From assembly GCA_937891135.1 (NCBI GenBank), contig CALAFB010000048.1, positions 1 through 64,000 of the forward strand: a stretch of DNA of 64,000 nt. Direction: 5' to 3'. The notes under the pieces were generated by a model that saw only the letters and a program-made list of their open reading frames with translations, searched no databases and was not told where the DNA came from. Both the position numbers and the translations under genes were made by a program. The stretch comes from an uncultured Elusimicrobium sp. GTDB taxonomy: Bacteria; Elusimicrobiota; Elusimicrobia; Elusimicrobiales; Elusimicrobiaceae. Shown here one piece after another: positions 16,324 to 25,857 of the stretch. Within the stretch, counting starts at the first letter, position 1; each line of letters begins with the position of its first letter.

Positions 16324-17508
16324 TTACTTTTTAAGTTGTTCCAATGCTTTTGCCAGCACTTGTTTGGCGTCGCCTACAATCCCGTATTTGCATACGTTAA
16401 AGATAGGTGCGTTGGCATCTTTGTTAATGCCGATAATTACGTCGCTATGTTCCATGCCGACTACGTGCTGCACCGCGCCGGAAATTCCGCACGCTACATA
16501 TAACTTGCTGGCTACGGTTACACCGGATTGGCCGACTTGTTTTTCTTTGGGTTTAAAGCCCATATCCACAGCTGCGCGGGAAGCACCCACCGCACCGCCT
16601 AGGGTTTGGGCAAACTGTTCCAAGAGTTCAAAGCCCTCTTTGTCTTTCATGCCGCGTCCGCCGGAAATCACCACTTCGGCTTCGTCCAACTTTTGGTTGG
16701 CAGATACCGGGTCCATCTCCGTTTGCATAATGCGTACTTTGTTGGCTTCCGCGGGAATGGCAATCGCTTCATTAACAATCATGGCCATACGGCCCGGGGT
16801 GCTGGGTACTTTTTTAAATACATTCGGGCGCACGGTGGCCATTTGCGGACGGTAATCCGGGCATTTAATATCGGCCATAATATTGCCGCCAAACGCCGGA
16901 CGGGTTTGGATTAAATTGCCTTCCTTAATAGATAGACCCGTGCAATCTGCCGTCAATCCGACAAACAATTCCGAAGAAATCCGCGGCGATAAATCGCGCC
17001 CAATGTACGTAGACGGAAACAGAACCACGCTGGGGTTGTATTTTTTAATCAGCGTAATCATCGCGTTGGCATACGCCAAGGTATTATAATGATGATACTC
17101 CGGCGCACTAACCGCGTAAATTTTATCCGCCCCGTATTGGGAAAGTTCGGCAAAGTAGTTTTGCACGTTGTCGCCAATGACAACGGCACACAGCTGCTCG
17201 CCCAGTTGGTTGGCCAGTTCGCGCCCTTTGGACAAAAGTTCAAAGCCCACCGGGCGCACTTTTTGCGTTCTTCCGTCGTCAGAAATTTCAATAAACGCCC
17301 ATACACCTTTGTAAGCCGATAAATCTTTTTTGACAGTCCCGGTAGCGGGTAAAGACAAGGCCTTCATCGGGCACACGCTCACGCACGCACCGCACATGGT
17401 GCACGCATTAGACGCCACCGCCTTGCGGTTTACTAAAGAAAGTGCCCCAAACGGACACGCGGCCACACACTTGCCGCATCCTACACAATTTGCAGAAATT
17501 TGAATCAT
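16324..17508 (-). CDS. etfA: Electron transfer flavoprotein alpha subunit fused to a 2[4Fe-4S] ferredoxin domain
   Basis: 394-aa EtfA. Residues 1-60 form a bacterial-type ferredoxin with two CxxCxxCxxxCP clusters (CVGCGKCVAACP, CTMCGACVSVCP). The rest is the alpha subunit with the FAD-binding C-terminal domain (SGGRGMKDKEGFELLEQ, GQSGVTVASKLYVACGISG, GINKDANAPIF). It forms a dimer with EtfB and passes electrons from acyl-CoA dehydrogenase. The ferredoxin domain offers a direct route to low-potential carriers, as in clostridial-type anaerobic systems. ATGA overlap with etfB; no terminator is obvious after it. Confidence 0.93.
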   Translation of the reverse strand: MIQISANCVGCGKCVAACPFGALSLVNRKAVASNACTMCGACVSVCPMKALSLPATGTVKKDLSAYKGVWAFIEISDDGRTQKVRPVGFELLSKGRELANQLGEQLCAVVIGDNVQNYFAELSQYGADKIYAVSAPEYHHYNTLAYANAMITLIKKYNPSVVLFPSTYIGRDLSPRISSELFVGLTADCTGLSIKEGNLIQTRPAFGGNIMADIKCPDYRPQMATVRPNVFKKVPSTPGRMAMIVNEAIAIPAEANKVRIMQTEMDPVSANQKLDEAEVVISGGRGMKDKEGFELLEQFAQTLGGAVGASRAAVDMGFKPKEKQVGQSGVTVASKLYVACGISGAVQHVVGMEHSDVIIGINKDANAPIFNVCKYGIVGDAKQVLAKALEQLKK

Positions 17509-18293
17509 TTGACCACACTCTCCTTCTTTAAAATTTCAACTAACTTGTTGGCAAGTTCTGCCGGGGAACCGGCAAACATTTCGCCTTTTTGGCGCGCCGG
17601 CGGCGGGAAAATGCGGTCCACGCGCGTAGGCGAACCGTTAAGCCCCAACTTACTGGGGTCCGCGCCAATGTCGGCGGCGGTCCAGGTATGGACGGGTTTT
17701 TCTTGCGCTTTGTGCGCGGCTAGAAAAGACGGATATTTGGGCGCATAATCTACCGGCATCGTCATGGTTACCAGTACCGGTAAATCGGCCTGCAAGGTTT
17801 GTTTGCCGCCTTCAATAAGTTTTTTAACAACCACTTGATTGCCGGCAGCGTCAATATGTGTGCAGAACGTAATTTGCGGGATATTTAATTGGTTGGCAAT
17901 CCCGGGCCCGGTTTGGGCGGTATCGCCGTCAATGGCCATTTGGCCGCACAAAATTAAATCATATTGACCGATTTTGCGAATCGCCGTCGCTAACGCATAG
18001 GCCGTGGCCCACGTGTCGGACCCGGCAAATGCCCGGTCGGAAAGTAAAATGCCTTCGTCCGCACCTAACGCAAGTGCTAAGCGCAAGACGGCAATTGCTT
18101 GGTTTGGGCCCATAGACAGGACTGTTACTTTGGCCCCGGTTTTGGCCTTCATATCTAACGCCCGTTCCAACGCAAAGTGGTCGTACGGGTTTAAAATGCT
18201 GGGCACACCCGCGCGAACGAGGGTACCGGTTTTCGGGTCCACTTTTACTTGCGTGGAATCGGGGACTTGTTTAATACATACAATAATGTTCAT
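17505..18293 (-). CDS. etfB: Electron transfer flavoprotein beta subunit
   Basis: 262-aa EtfB: starts MNIIVCIKQVPDSTQVK, contains TVLSMGPNQA and the ILCGQMAIDGDTAQTGPGIA stretch that holds the second nucleotide, and ends in a helical arm that wraps EtfA. It overlaps etfA by 4 bases and lies 8 bases after the dehydrogenase gene, so the three are one operon. Whether the complex bifurcates electrons cannot be decided from the reading alone. Confidence 0.93.
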   Translation of the reverse strand: MNIIVCIKQVPDSTQVKVDPKTGTLVRAGVPSILNPYDHFALERALDMKAKTGAKVTVLSMGPNQAIAVLRLALALGADEGILLSDRAFAGSDTWATAYALATAIRKIGQYDLILCGQMAIDGDTAQTGPGIANQLNIPQITFCTHIDAAGNQVVVKKLIEGGKQTLQADLPVLVTMTMPVDYAPKYPSFLAAHKAQEKPVHTWTAADIGADPSKLGLNGSPTRVDRIFPPPARQKGEMFAGSPAELANKLVEILKKESVVK

Positions 18294-18301
18294 AATTGGT
18301 C

Positions 18302-19945
18302 CTATTTTTTAAAAATCTCTCTAAGTTTGGCGGATACTTGGTCCATATCGTCAATGAGTCCGCGCATTTTGTCTTCAATGCCCACTAAATTGACGGCTTG
18401 GCTAAGTTCCGCCGTGTTGATGTTCGGGCATGTGCCTAAAATGAGGCGCAATCCCTCGCTGGCTACTTTGAACGCACTTTGCCGCGCATTGACGCGGGCC
18501 ATAGTGCATAATGAGTTAATATCAAAGCGGCTTCCTTCGGTTACCAGTTTATTCGCACACTGGCGGCTGAAAACGGCGGCTACTTCCATTTCGCTGATGA
18601 GGTCGCCCAGCATAAACGTCACGTATTGGTGGCGCGTTAGTTTGTTGATGCGGCAATCTTCCAGCACGCGCGCCAGGGCCCTAAAACCTAACGCCACGCT
18701 GTCCGCACCGACGCTGGGGTTTTGGGCGTGGATAGCATCAAACTCCGCGGCTTGGTTTAAGTAATATTGCCCGCGGGATTTTAAGTGTTCCTGCCAGCGT
18801 CCGCGGAAAATGGTCATTTCCAACACTTCACTGGTGCCTTCGTAAATGCAAGTAATTTTGACGTCGCGTTTGATTTTTTCTACGGCAAATTCTTTGGTAT
18901 AGCCAAACCCGCCCATGGCTTGAATGGCGTCTTCGGCGGCTTTATTGCCGGACTCCGTGGCGTAAAGTTTGGCAATCGCGCCTTCGGTGGCTAAGCCGTG
19001 GTTATTGACTTCCAGCTGTTTGGCGGTCCAGTCAATATACGCGCGCGCCGCTTCAAAACGCACGTAATGCGGCGTGATGAGTTTTAGCATAAAGCCCTGT
19101 TTTTCGGCGAGCGGGCCGCCGGCTTGGATGCGCTGCTGCGCGTACGTGAGCGCGGTTTCTACAGCTTCTTCGCCGCCGCCTAAGCCAAACGCCGCTACCA
19201 TTAAACGCGTGTAACCAAACACCGCTTGCGCTTGTAAAAATCCTTGTCCTTCTTTGAGGCCGATTAAATTTTCGGCAGGCACATATACTTCATCAAACGC
19301 CAGCCCCGCCGTGTTGGACAGGCGGATGCCGTGTTTATCCTCGTGCGCGTCTTGCGTGAAACCGGGGGTGCCTTTCTCTACAATAAACCAAGACGGGCCG
19401 CCGGGCGCAAGGGCCAACACCGTGTAAATATCGGCCACGCCGCCGTTGGAAATCCACATTTTGCTGCCGGTAATTTTGTAGCCCACCACTTTGCCGTCTT
19501 TAACGACGTGCTCCGCGCGGGTACGCAAGGAAACCAGGTCCGACCCGGCATCCGCTTCCGTGGCCCCGTACGCGACGAGTTTATTTTCGTGCGCGATTTT
19601 TTGGAACCACTTGGCTTTTTGCTCGGGCGTGCCGCCTACGTTAATAGGGTCGCTGCCCAAGAAAGTCGCAAATACGCCCGTGGCAATGCCCAGGTCAATG
19701 CGGGCGAGTTGTTCGCAAATGCGGTAAATTTCGGTCGTCTGCCCGCCGAGGCCTCCGTATTCTTCGGGGATTAACAAAAGATGTACGCCCAGCACATTGT
19801 GGTCGTACATTTCTTTTAAGATGTCTAAAGGAATTTCGTTCTTGGCATCATGTTCGCGGATGAGGTTGAACGAGATGCGGTTTTTAGCATACTGGCGCAA
19901 ACTGTCTAACATCAGGTTGCGGGTGGTTAAGTCATTCTTTGCCAT
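18302..19945 (-). CDS. Acyl-CoA dehydrogenase with C-terminal extension
   Basis: FAD-dependent acyl-CoA dehydrogenase of 547 aa. Landmarks are YGATEADAGSDL (flavin site), KMWISNGG, GFGYTKEFAVEKIKRDVK and CIYEGTSEVLEM. The family core is ~380 aa; the extra ~150 C-terminal residues are helical, as in some long-chain and anaerobic members. I start it at 19945 (MAKNDLTTRN, GGAG 11 bases upstream); longer in-frame starts run into the next gene. With EtfBA it should oxidise or reduce an acyl-CoA such as butyryl/crotonyl-CoA; the substrate is not determinable here. Confidence 0.9.
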   Translation of the reverse strand: MAKNDLTTRNLMLDSLRQYAKNRISFNLIREHDAKNEIPLDILKEMYDHNVLGVHLLLIPEEYGGLGGQTTEIYRICEQLARIDLGIATGVFATFLGSDPINVGGTPEQKAKWFQKIAHENKLVAYGATEADAGSDLVSLRTRAEHVVKDGKVVGYKITGSKMWISNGGVADIYTVLALAPGGPSWFIVEKGTPGFTQDAHEDKHGIRLSNTAGLAFDEVYVPAENLIGLKEGQGFLQAQAVFGYTRLMVAAFGLGGGEEAVETALTYAQQRIQAGGPLAEKQGFMLKLITPHYVRFEAARAYIDWTAKQLEVNNHGLATEGAIAKLYATESGNKAAEDAIQAMGGFGYTKEFAVEKIKRDVKITCIYEGTSEVLEMTIFRGRWQEHLKSRGQYYLNQAAEFDAIHAQNPSVGADSVALGFRALARVLEDCRINKLTRHQYVTFMLGDLISEMEVAAVFSRQCANKLVTEGSRFDINSLCTMARVNARQSAFKVASEGLRLILGTCPNINTAELSQAVNLVGIEDKMRGLIDDMDQVSAKLREIFKK

Positions 19946-20005
19946 AATATAAATGCTCCAATATAGAGTATAAGATATTATACTAAATAAAAAGCAAGCG
20001 CAAAA

Positions 20006-20034
20006 AAGCCCCCACGCAAAACGGGAGGCTTGTG
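20006..20034 (-). terminator. Terminator of the exported ankyrin-like gene
   Basis: AAGCCTCCCG/CGTGGGGGCTT imperfect stem followed by TTTTTTG on the minus strand, between the exported protein gene and the acyl-CoA dehydrogenase operon. Confidence 0.65.
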
Positions 20035-20058
20035 AATTGTTGTTATGACCTTTAGGTC

Positions 20059-20748
20059 TTATTTTTTCTTTGGAAGGGACGCTTTCACTTCCCGTTGTAC
20101 GGCCTGTTGTTGGGACTTTGCGGCTTCTACTTCGGCTTCTAATTTTTGAATTTTCATTCGCCATTCGTAGTGTTCTTCAAAGTGCGGTGATGAGAAAAAA
20201 TATCTTTGAAATTCCGGTAAGGACCAAAGATATTTCAGTACTTCAAGACGTTTGTTTACTTCAAGGCTGTCGTTGATAAATACACGTTGAAGGATCCCAC
20301 CTTTGCCTTCGTCACTTACGTTAGGACATTTCCAATTAAATTTATGTGCTTGCAATTCTTTCAAGATGTCCAAATGGCCTTGCCTTGCCGCCTCTTCTGC
20401 CTTTTCAAACAAATAATAGTGTTTAGGAACCCTTACCAAGCGTGGTGGGTTTTCTTTAGCCCACTCGGCAAAACCAGGATCTTCTTGCAAATCCTCCCAT
20501 CCCATAGGGAACTCTTTCTCCCACACCATTTCTTCCACCATGAGGTTAGGATCAATCCCCGTATCCAACAATTTTTTGAAAGTGGCGCAGTCATTTTTAT
20601 CGGCGGCCTCATAAAGTGCTTTATAAATATTTATCCGCGCATTTATCTTTTCCTGCTGGTTGCCCATAACATACCCCGGGCCCATCAGTTGGGCTTGGGC
20701 AGCTATCGTGCATAACATCAACATCCATACTGCCACTACTTTTTTCAT
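20059..20748 (-). CDS. Exported protein with possible ankyrin-like repeats
   Basis: 229 aa with signal peptide MKKVVAVWMLMLCTIAAQAQ. The mature part has ALYEAADKNDCATFKKLLDTGIDPNLM and AEEAARQGHLDILKELQAHKF, spacing that resembles two ankyrin repeats, then a charged coiled-coil tail rich in Lys/Glu/Gln. GGAGG 6 bases upstream of the ATG at 20748 fixes the start. Location should be periplasmic. No enzyme motif is visible and the ankyrin call is tentative. Confidence 0.65.
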   Translation of the reverse strand: MKKVVAVWMLMLCTIAAQAQLMGPGYVMGNQQEKINARINIYKALYEAADKNDCATFKKLLDTGIDPNLMVEEMVWEKEFPMGWEDLQEDPGFAEWAKENPPRLVRVPKHYYLFEKAEEAARQGHLDILKELQAHKFNWKCPNVSDEGKGGILQRVFINDSLEVNKRLEVLKYLWSLPEFQRYFFSSPHFEEHYEWRMKIQKLEAEVEAAKSQQQAVQREVKASLPKKK

Positions 20749-20879
20749 ACATTCCTCCGTATTCTGTGTTACTAACAATTATAGTATAACAGCCTTTGTT
20801 TGAAAAACAATGGTCTTTGGGCCTAGATGTCCTCTAGGTCCTTTGGGTACTTGCCCCGCCGGGTTGCCGAGGAAAGTTG

Positions 20880-21066
20880 TGCGGCAAATCAGGCAGAAAT
20901 TCGCAAGTCAGCCTACCGACCCCGCAGCGCGGTAATTTCAAAATAATTTGGCACAGAACGAGGCTTGCGCTTGCGCGGCATACTTGCTTAGACTGCCCTT
21001 CAGGGCAGAGGTATGTAAGCAAGCACGTAACGAAGTGCTGTGCCAAATTAGGAAGAAATTACAATT
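20880..21066 (-). repeat. Nested-stem intergenic repeat, copy A
   Basis: On the minus strand it reads AATTGTAATTTCTTCCTAAT, then the outer arm AATTTGGCACAG pairing with CTGTGCCAAATT, an apical hairpin CTGCCCTGAAGGGCAG, and a 3' tail AATTACCGCGC...GACTTGCGAATTTCTG. Copy B at 34412-34610 has the same ends and tail, but the outer and apical stems differ with base-pairing kept. The element fills the gap between the exported gene and the HIT gene. Confidence 0.7.
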
Positions 21067-21075
21067 TTGCCCCAG

Positions 21076-21091
21076 TATGCTATAATAAGGT
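21076..21091 (+). promoter_or_regulatory. Extended -10 promoter placed for a leaderless HIT mRNA
   Basis: TATGCTATAAT gives an extended -10 (TGC-TATAAT, hexamer 21081-21086). The expected start site, 7 bases after the hexamer, falls at 21092-21093, the ATG of the HIT gene. No Shine-Dalgarno is present. Confidence 0.6.
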
Positions 21092-21427
21092 ATGACTTGT
21101 ATATTTTGCGGCATTGCCGACGGCTCTATTAAGAGCCAACTTATCTATGAAGACGAACACGTAGTGGCGTTTAAGGACTTAAACCCCCAAGCCCCTACGC
21201 ACCTGTTACTTATCCCGCGCAAGCATATTGCGCGCCTGTCCGAAGCGGACGAACAAGACGCCGCGCTGTTGGGGCATATTCTGCTGGTTGCCAAAAAATT
21301 GGCCAAGCAATTTGACCTGAAGGACTTCCGCCTGGTAACCAACAACGGCAAAGGTGCGGGGCAGAGCGTGGACCATTTGCATTTTCATCTAATGGCAGGG
21401 CGGCGATTTCTGTGGCCCGCGGGGTAG
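21092..21427 (+). CDS. HIT-family nucleotide hydrolase (Hint type)
   Basis: 111-aa histidine-triad protein: CIFCGIADGSI start, FKDLNPQAPTHLLLIPRKHI, and the triad HLHFHLMAGR. Hint proteins hydrolyse adenosine phosphoramidates and related nucleotides as cytosolic dimers. The two N-terminal cysteines match the zinc-binding subset. Expression appears to be from the leaderless promoter immediately upstream. Confidence 0.93.
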   Translation: MTCIFCGIADGSIKSQLIYEDEHVVAFKDLNPQAPTHLLLIPRKHIARLSEADEQDAALLGHILLVAKKLAKQFDLKDFRLVTNNGKGAGQSVDHLHFHLMAGRRFLWPAG

Positions 21428-21457
21428 TTTCTTCCAATACGGCAAATAAATAATACA

Positions 21458-21549
21458 GTCACCCTGAACTTGATTCAGGGTCTTCCACGCTTGCCATTGC
21501 CGTTGCGAAACAACCTGCGTGGATCATTCCGTATCAAGTACACAATGAC
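21458..21549. repeat. Palindromic mobile repeat left of the GIY-YIG gene
   Basis: About 92 bp with GTCA/TGAC ends, an internal hairpin CCCTGAACTTGATTCAGGG and CCACGC/GCGTGG arms. It ends 11 bases before the GIY-YIG start codon. A related half copy lies on the other side of that gene. Confidence 0.7.
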
Positions 21550-21560
21550 AGTTTAATTTT

Positions 21561-21848
21561 ATGAAAGCATTTGTTTATATACTTACCAATAGAACTAATA
21601 ACGTATTATATATTGGTGTAACCAATAATTTGGCACGGCGAATATATGAACATCAAACAAAAATGCTTCCCGGTTTTACAGAAAAGTATCATTTGGAAAA
21701 ATTGGTTTTAGCCGAAACATATAATAACATCGTGGATGCAATCCGCCGCGAAAAACAGCTTAAAGCCTGGCGCAGAAGTTGGAAACGTGATTTAATTACT
21801 AGCCAAAACCCACATTGGGAAGATTTATCTAAAAATGTATTATATTAA
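21561..21848 (+). CDS. Small GIY-YIG nuclease-domain protein
   Basis: 95 aa. Contains FVYILTNRTNNVLYIGVT (GIY-YIG equivalent YIL...YIG), NNLARRIYEHQ with the catalytic-type Arg, and a downstream Glu in IRREKQLKAWRR. It is the minimal single-domain form (YhbQ/UPF0213 size), without DNA-binding extras. No Shine-Dalgarno is visible. It is bracketed by palindromic repeats, an arrangement that suggests involvement in their movement or that the gene travels with them. Confidence 0.88.
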   Translation: MKAFVYILTNRTNNVLYIGVTNNLARRIYEHQTKMLPGFTEKYHLEKLVLAETYNNIVDAIRREKQLKAWRRSWKRDLITSQNPHWEDLSKNVLY

Positions 21849-21849
21849 G

Positions 21850-21881
21850 GTCATGCTGAACTTGATTCAGCATCTTCCACG
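21850..21881. repeat. Half copy of the palindromic repeat right of the GIY-YIG gene
   Basis: GTCATGCTGAACTTGATTCA and the following GCATCTTCCACG match the left half of the element at 21458, with the stem changed from CCCTGAA/TTCAGGG to GCTGAA/TTCAGC. Confidence 0.65.
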
Positions 21882-21976
21882 TTTGTCGTTCATACATCTT
21901 GCCTTTTCCAACAAAATAACCTATAATATATAGGTACATTTTAATCTACTGACCCTAGAAGGTGGTGAGAACACAC

Positions 21977-22171
21977 ATGGTTTTTGTAAAAGTTAGAGAC
22001 GCTGAACACTTGGAGGAAGCGATTAAACGCTTCAAACGGGAATGCGAAAAAAACGGAATTTTGCGCGAAATTAAACGCCGCGAAACCTACACGCCACCAA
22101 GCGTGAAACGCAAACTCAAATCCGAGGAAGCCCAGCGCCGCGCACGCCGCACCAAACGCAGACGCTTTTAA
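21977..22171 (+). CDS. rpsU: Ribosomal protein bS21
   Basis: 64-aa basic protein: MVFVKVRDAEHLEEAIKRFK, REIKRRETYTPPSVKRK and the Arg/Lys-rich end RRARRTKRRRF. It is a 30S subunit protein near the anti-Shine-Dalgarno region. It is first gene of the classical rpsU-dnaG-rpoD operon. I use the ATG at 21977; a GTG 15 bases earlier overlaps the ribosome site. A TATAATATATAGG promoter lies at about 21922-21935. Confidence 0.95.
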   Translation: MVFVKVRDAEHLEEAIKRFKRECEKNGILREIKRRETYTPPSVKRKLKSEEAQRRARRTKRRRF

Positions 22172-22233
22172 GTTTTCTTCGTTCCAGGCAATAGTCCTTG
22201 CAAAAGGGCTATTGCCTTGTTTGCCTTTTATGT

Positions 22234-23985
22234 ATGGGTGTTTCTGTGAAAACAGACATTGTAGAACAAATTAAGGACCGCTTGGATATTGTGGAGTTCA
22301 TCCGCCAGTATGTGCCCAGTTTAAAACGTGCCGGGAAAACATACAAAGCCTGCTGTCCGTTCCATCACGAAAAAACGCCGTCTTTTACTTGCAGTAGCGA
22401 AAAAGGACTTTTTTATTGTTTCGGCTGCCAAGAAGGGGGCGATATTTTTGCATTTGTGATGAAAATGGAAAATTTGTCCTTCAAAGAAGCTGTAGAAAAA
22501 CTAGCCGGCTTGGCCGGGCTGGAATACCAGCCGCAAACCCTCACGCCCGAAGAACAACGCCGCGCAGGCGTACGCAAAGTGTTGGATTTTGCACGCAGTT
22601 ATTACCATAAATTATTACTTTCCTCTGCGGGCGAACACGCGCGCGCGTACGTAAAAAGCCGCCACCTTACCAAAGAAACTTGCCAACATTTTGAACTGGG
22701 TTTATCCCCCGCGGCCGGCGTGCTGTTGCGCGAAGCCAAACAGGCCGGTTATACGGAACAAGATTTAAAAGAAGCCGGACTGTGCGTGCAAACCGAGTAC
22801 GGGCTGCGCGATTATTTCCGCCACCGCTTGATGTTCCCGATTTGGAACCAACGCGGCGATACGGTAGGCTTCGGCGGACGGATTTTAGGGGAAGGGGAAC
22901 CCAAATATTTGAACTCGCCGGAAACGGTTTTATTTACTAAATCACACGTGTTATACGGGCTCAATTTTGCCGGGCCGGAAATCCGCAAAGTAGGCCGCGC
23001 GGTACTCTTAGAAGGATATATGGACGTGATTGGCTGCCATCAAGCCGGTGTAACCTACACCGTAGCCCCGCTGGGGACCAGTCTAACCGACCAACACGCC
23101 AACTTGCTAAAACGCTACACCCAAAATGTGATTGTGCTATTTGACCCGGACGAAGCCGGGCTCAAAGCGGCACTACGCGGGGCACTTATCTTGCTGGAAG
23201 CCGGACTTTTTGTAAAAGTGGCTTCGCTGCCGGACGGGCTAGACCCCGACGAATATATCCACAAATACGGCAAAGCAAGTTTTGAACAAATTTTAGATAA
23301 CGCCCAAGATTTGATTGCGTTCCAGTTAGCGCGCCAAACTGCGTTGTATCCGCAGCCGTTAACGGCGCAAGCCAAAACAACCATTGTCAGCGAACTAGCG
23401 CAAACCATCCTTAAACAACCCGACGCTATCGTGCGTCGTGAATGGGCCAAATACGTGGCGGAGCAGTTGGGCGTGGAAGAGCAATTGGTATTGGAACGCC
23501 TGGCGAAAACCGGGCGCAATACCCCGCAACCGGGACGGCCCGTTGCACAAACCACTTCCCCCCGGGCTACCACGCCGGAAGAAGATTTGCTGTCCTGGAT
23601 GTTACGAAGCCCGCAACATATTGTGCTAGGTGCTGCACTAACCGAGCAGGATTTTTCCACCCCGGCGTATTGGCAAATTTTTCAGGCTCTGGTGCAAGTA
23701 TGGACCCAGCACCCGCAAGCAACAAATTTGGCTGAGCAAACGGCCCAACGGCTGCCTCAGCAAAAAAATGAGATTATTAAATTGGCGTTACTCCCTACGC
23801 CCGACGATTTTGACCCCGCACGCGACATTGCCGCCTGCGCGGCCAAACTGGAACAGACCGGCATTCAAAAAGAGTTACAAACTCTTACCCGTACCATGAA
23901 AACCTATGGAACGGGAAATGTACCGCCGGAAGTTTTTAAGCAGTATGTAGCGTTGCAACAAAAATTAAAAAAATACCGAAGTTGA
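22234..23985 (+). CDS. dnaG: DNA primase
   Basis: 583-aa primase that lays RNA primers at the replication fork. The N-terminal zinc ribbon is [14 protein letters not shown]...YCFGC, the catalytic core starts at [12 protein letters not shown], and the Toprim domain has LLEGYMDV (Glu) and LFDPDEAG (Asp-x-Asp). The helicase-binding C-terminal domain is short and diverged. The start is either ATG 22234 or GTG 22246 ([10 protein letters not shown] aligns well with other primases); neither has a convincing ribosome site. It sits between rpsU and rpoD. Confidence 0.95.
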   Translation: MGVSVKTDIVEQIKDRLDIVEFIRQYVPSLKRAGKTYKACCPFHHEKTPSFTCSSEKGLFYCFGCQEGGDIFAFVMKMENLSFKEAVEKLAGLAGLEYQPQTLTPEEQRRAGVRKVLDFARSYYHKLLLSSAGEHARAYVKSRHLTKETCQHFELGLSPAAGVLLREAKQAGYTEQDLKEAGLCVQTEYGLRDYFRHRLMFPIWNQRGDTVGFGGRILGEGEPKYLNSPETVLFTKSHVLYGLNFAGPEIRKVGRAVLLEGYMDVIGCHQAGVTYTVAPLGTSLTDQHANLLKRYTQNVIVLFDPDEAGLKAALRGALILLEAGLFVKVASLPDGLDPDEYIHKYGKASFEQILDNAQDLIAFQLARQTALYPQPLTAQAKTTIVSELAQTILKQPDAIVRREWAKYVAEQLGVEEQLVLERLAKTGRNTPQPGRPVAQTTSPRATTPEEDLLSWMLRSPQHIVLGAALTEQDFSTPAYWQIFQALVQVWTQHPQATNLAEQTAQRLPQQKNEIIKLALLPTPDDFDPARDIAACAAKLEQTGIQKELQTLTRTMKTYGTGNVPPEVFKQYVALQQKLKKYRS

Positions 23986-23992
23986 GGAAAAT

Positions 23993-25702
23993 ATGGCATC
24001 CGGAAATAAAGCGTTAAAAGACTTAATGGAAGAAGGTAAAGAAAGCGGTTTCTTGTCGTTAGATGAGTTAAACCGCTCCCTGGCGGCCGCCGATATGAGC
24101 GCCGAAGATGTGGAAGGCGTCATGGGAACCTTGGATGATTTAGGCATCCAGGTGGTAGACCAAAAGAAATTTAAAGAAACCGAAAAAGAAACATTGAGCG
24201 AAGATTGGAACAATTTGTCGTCGGGGATGGATGTGTCCAACTCGATCCGGATGTATTTGTCCGAAATGGGGCGCGTACCGTTACTCACGCGTGATGAAGA
24301 AATTACCTTGGCCCGCAACATCCGCGAACGTGAAAAAGAACTGCGCAAATTAGTTTTGGAATCCCCTATTACCATGCGCGAAATTTGCAACTGGGAAGAA
24401 CTGGTAGATCAGGAAGAAATGACCACCAAAGAACTGATGCCCCGCGGCAAACGCACCACACGGGAACTAAACAATATGCGCCGCAAACTCAAAGAAGCGG
24501 CCCAGTTTATCGGCAAACGCGAGCAGGAAATTTCTAAACTCATGAAAGAACTGCGTACCAATGAATTGACCGACAAAAAACGCAACCGCTGCATTGAACA
24601 GCTGGAAGAAAAACAAAAAGAAGTGGTAGCGCGCATTAACAAACTCAATTTGAACCAAAATAAAATTAAACGCTTAACCAATAAAATTAAAAACTTGGCC
24701 GACCGTTTGACCGAAGCCACCAACGATATGAAACGCTTTGACGAATATTTCGGCCCGTATAACCAAATTAAAAAATTAGTAAATGACTTTAAAAACAAAA
24801 AGATAACGGAAAAAGCCTTCAAAAAAGCTACGAAATTTTCCTTGGAAGAATTAGAACGCGCACTTACAAATATTGAAAGCATCCGCCGGCGTCACACCCA
24901 AATGGTAGATACGCTGCCGATGAGCGAAAAAGAATTTTTGGCCTTTAATGACCGTATCGTATTTTTTGAGAATATGATTTTGCAGGACAAATTGAAACTT
25001 ATTAAAGCCAACTTGCGCTTGGTAGTTTCTATCGCTAAAAAACACGTCAATTCCAATTTGGAACTTTCGGACCTCATTCAAGAAGGCGGGTTAGGCCTTA
25101 TGAAAGCCGTGGAAAAATTTGAATACAAACGCGGTTTTAAATTTTCTACGTATGCCACGTGGTGGATCCGCCAAAGTATCAACCGCGCCATTGCCGACCA
25201 GGCCAACACGATTCGTATCCCCGTACATATGAAAGAGTTGGTTTCCAAACTTACCAAAGTAACCAACAAATTCCGCCAGGAACACGGGTGCGAACCGTCC
25301 ATTGAAGATTACGCCAAAACGCTGCACTTATCGGCCGAGAAAGTAAAAAGCGTCTTAAAAATTATGCAAGACCCGATTTCTTTGTCTACGCCGATTGGCG
25401 AGGATGAGGACTCCAACTTGGAAGATTTTATTGAAGATAAAAGCGGCCCGAACCCCACGACCGCTGCGGTGGATTTCTTACGCAAGCAAGAAGTGGCCGA
25501 CGTGCTGGCGACGCTGTCCGAACGGGAAGCCAAAATTATCAGTTTGCGCTTTGGCATTGACTCCGGGTACCCGCGCACGTTAGAAGAAGTGGGCAAGATG
25601 TTTAACGTGACGCGCGAGCGTGTACGCCAAATTGAGGCCAAAGCAATACGCAAACTGCGCCACCCGAGCCGCACGAAGATGTTAAAAGATTATCAGGAGT
25701 AG
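23993..25702 (+). CDS. rpoD: Primary RNA polymerase sigma factor
   Basis: 569-aa sigma-70 with region 1.1-like N-terminus, region 1.2 ([20 protein letters not shown]), a ~200-residue Lys/Glu-rich non-conserved region, region 2 ([32 protein letters not shown]), region 3 and region 4 ([20 protein letters not shown]). It lies 7 bases after dnaG with AGGA upstream. It is the housekeeping factor; a second sigma-70 is encoded at 51788-52948. Confidence 0.96.
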   Translation: MASGNKALKDLMEEGKESGFLSLDELNRSLAAADMSAEDVEGVMGTLDDLGIQVVDQKKFKETEKETLSEDWNNLSSGMDVSNSIRMYLSEMGRVPLLTRDEEITLARNIREREKELRKLVLESPITMREICNWEELVDQEEMTTKELMPRGKRTTRELNNMRRKLKEAAQFIGKREQEISKLMKELRTNELTDKKRNRCIEQLEEKQKEVVARINKLNLNQNKIKRLTNKIKNLADRLTEATNDMKRFDEYFGPYNQIKKLVNDFKNKKITEKAFKKATKFSLEELERALTNIESIRRRHTQMVDTLPMSEKEFLAFNDRIVFFENMILQDKLKLIKANLRLVVSIAKKHVNSNLELSDLIQEGGLGLMKAVEKFEYKRGFKFSTYATWWIRQSINRAIADQANTIRIPVHMKELVSKLTKVTNKFRQEHGCEPSIEDYAKTLHLSAEKVKSVLKIMQDPISLSTPIGEDEDSNLEDFIEDKSGPNPTTAAVDFLRKQEVADVLATLSEREAKIISLRFGIDSGYPRTLEEVGKMFNVTRERVRQIEAKAIRKLRHPSRTKMLKDYQE

Positions 25703-25734
25703 AACGGCTATCTTATAATGTTTTACTTTGACAG

Positions 25735-25769
25735 CAGGGCTTCAAATAGATTGCATACTTGAAGCCCTG
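25735..25769. terminator. Stem-loop after rpoD
   Basis: CAGGGCTTCAA (25735-25745) and TTGAAGCCCTG (25759-25769) form an 11-bp perfect stem followed by TGTATTTTAC. It probably ends the rpsU-dnaG-rpoD transcript. The next ~90 bases hold no gene. Confidence 0.7.
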
Positions 25770-25857
25770 TGTATTTTACTGTAAAAGATTTCTTCAACGT
25801 AAAATGTCATTTACATATTTTATCATCTAACAATTTGTGTTCTACATCAAATTAAAA

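Noticed and set aside
19946..20164. A 73-residue N-terminal extension of the acyl-CoA dehydrogenase
   Set aside because: It overlaps the upstream exported-protein gene on the same strand in another frame and has no family similarity; MAKNDLTTRN with GGAG upstream is the credible start.
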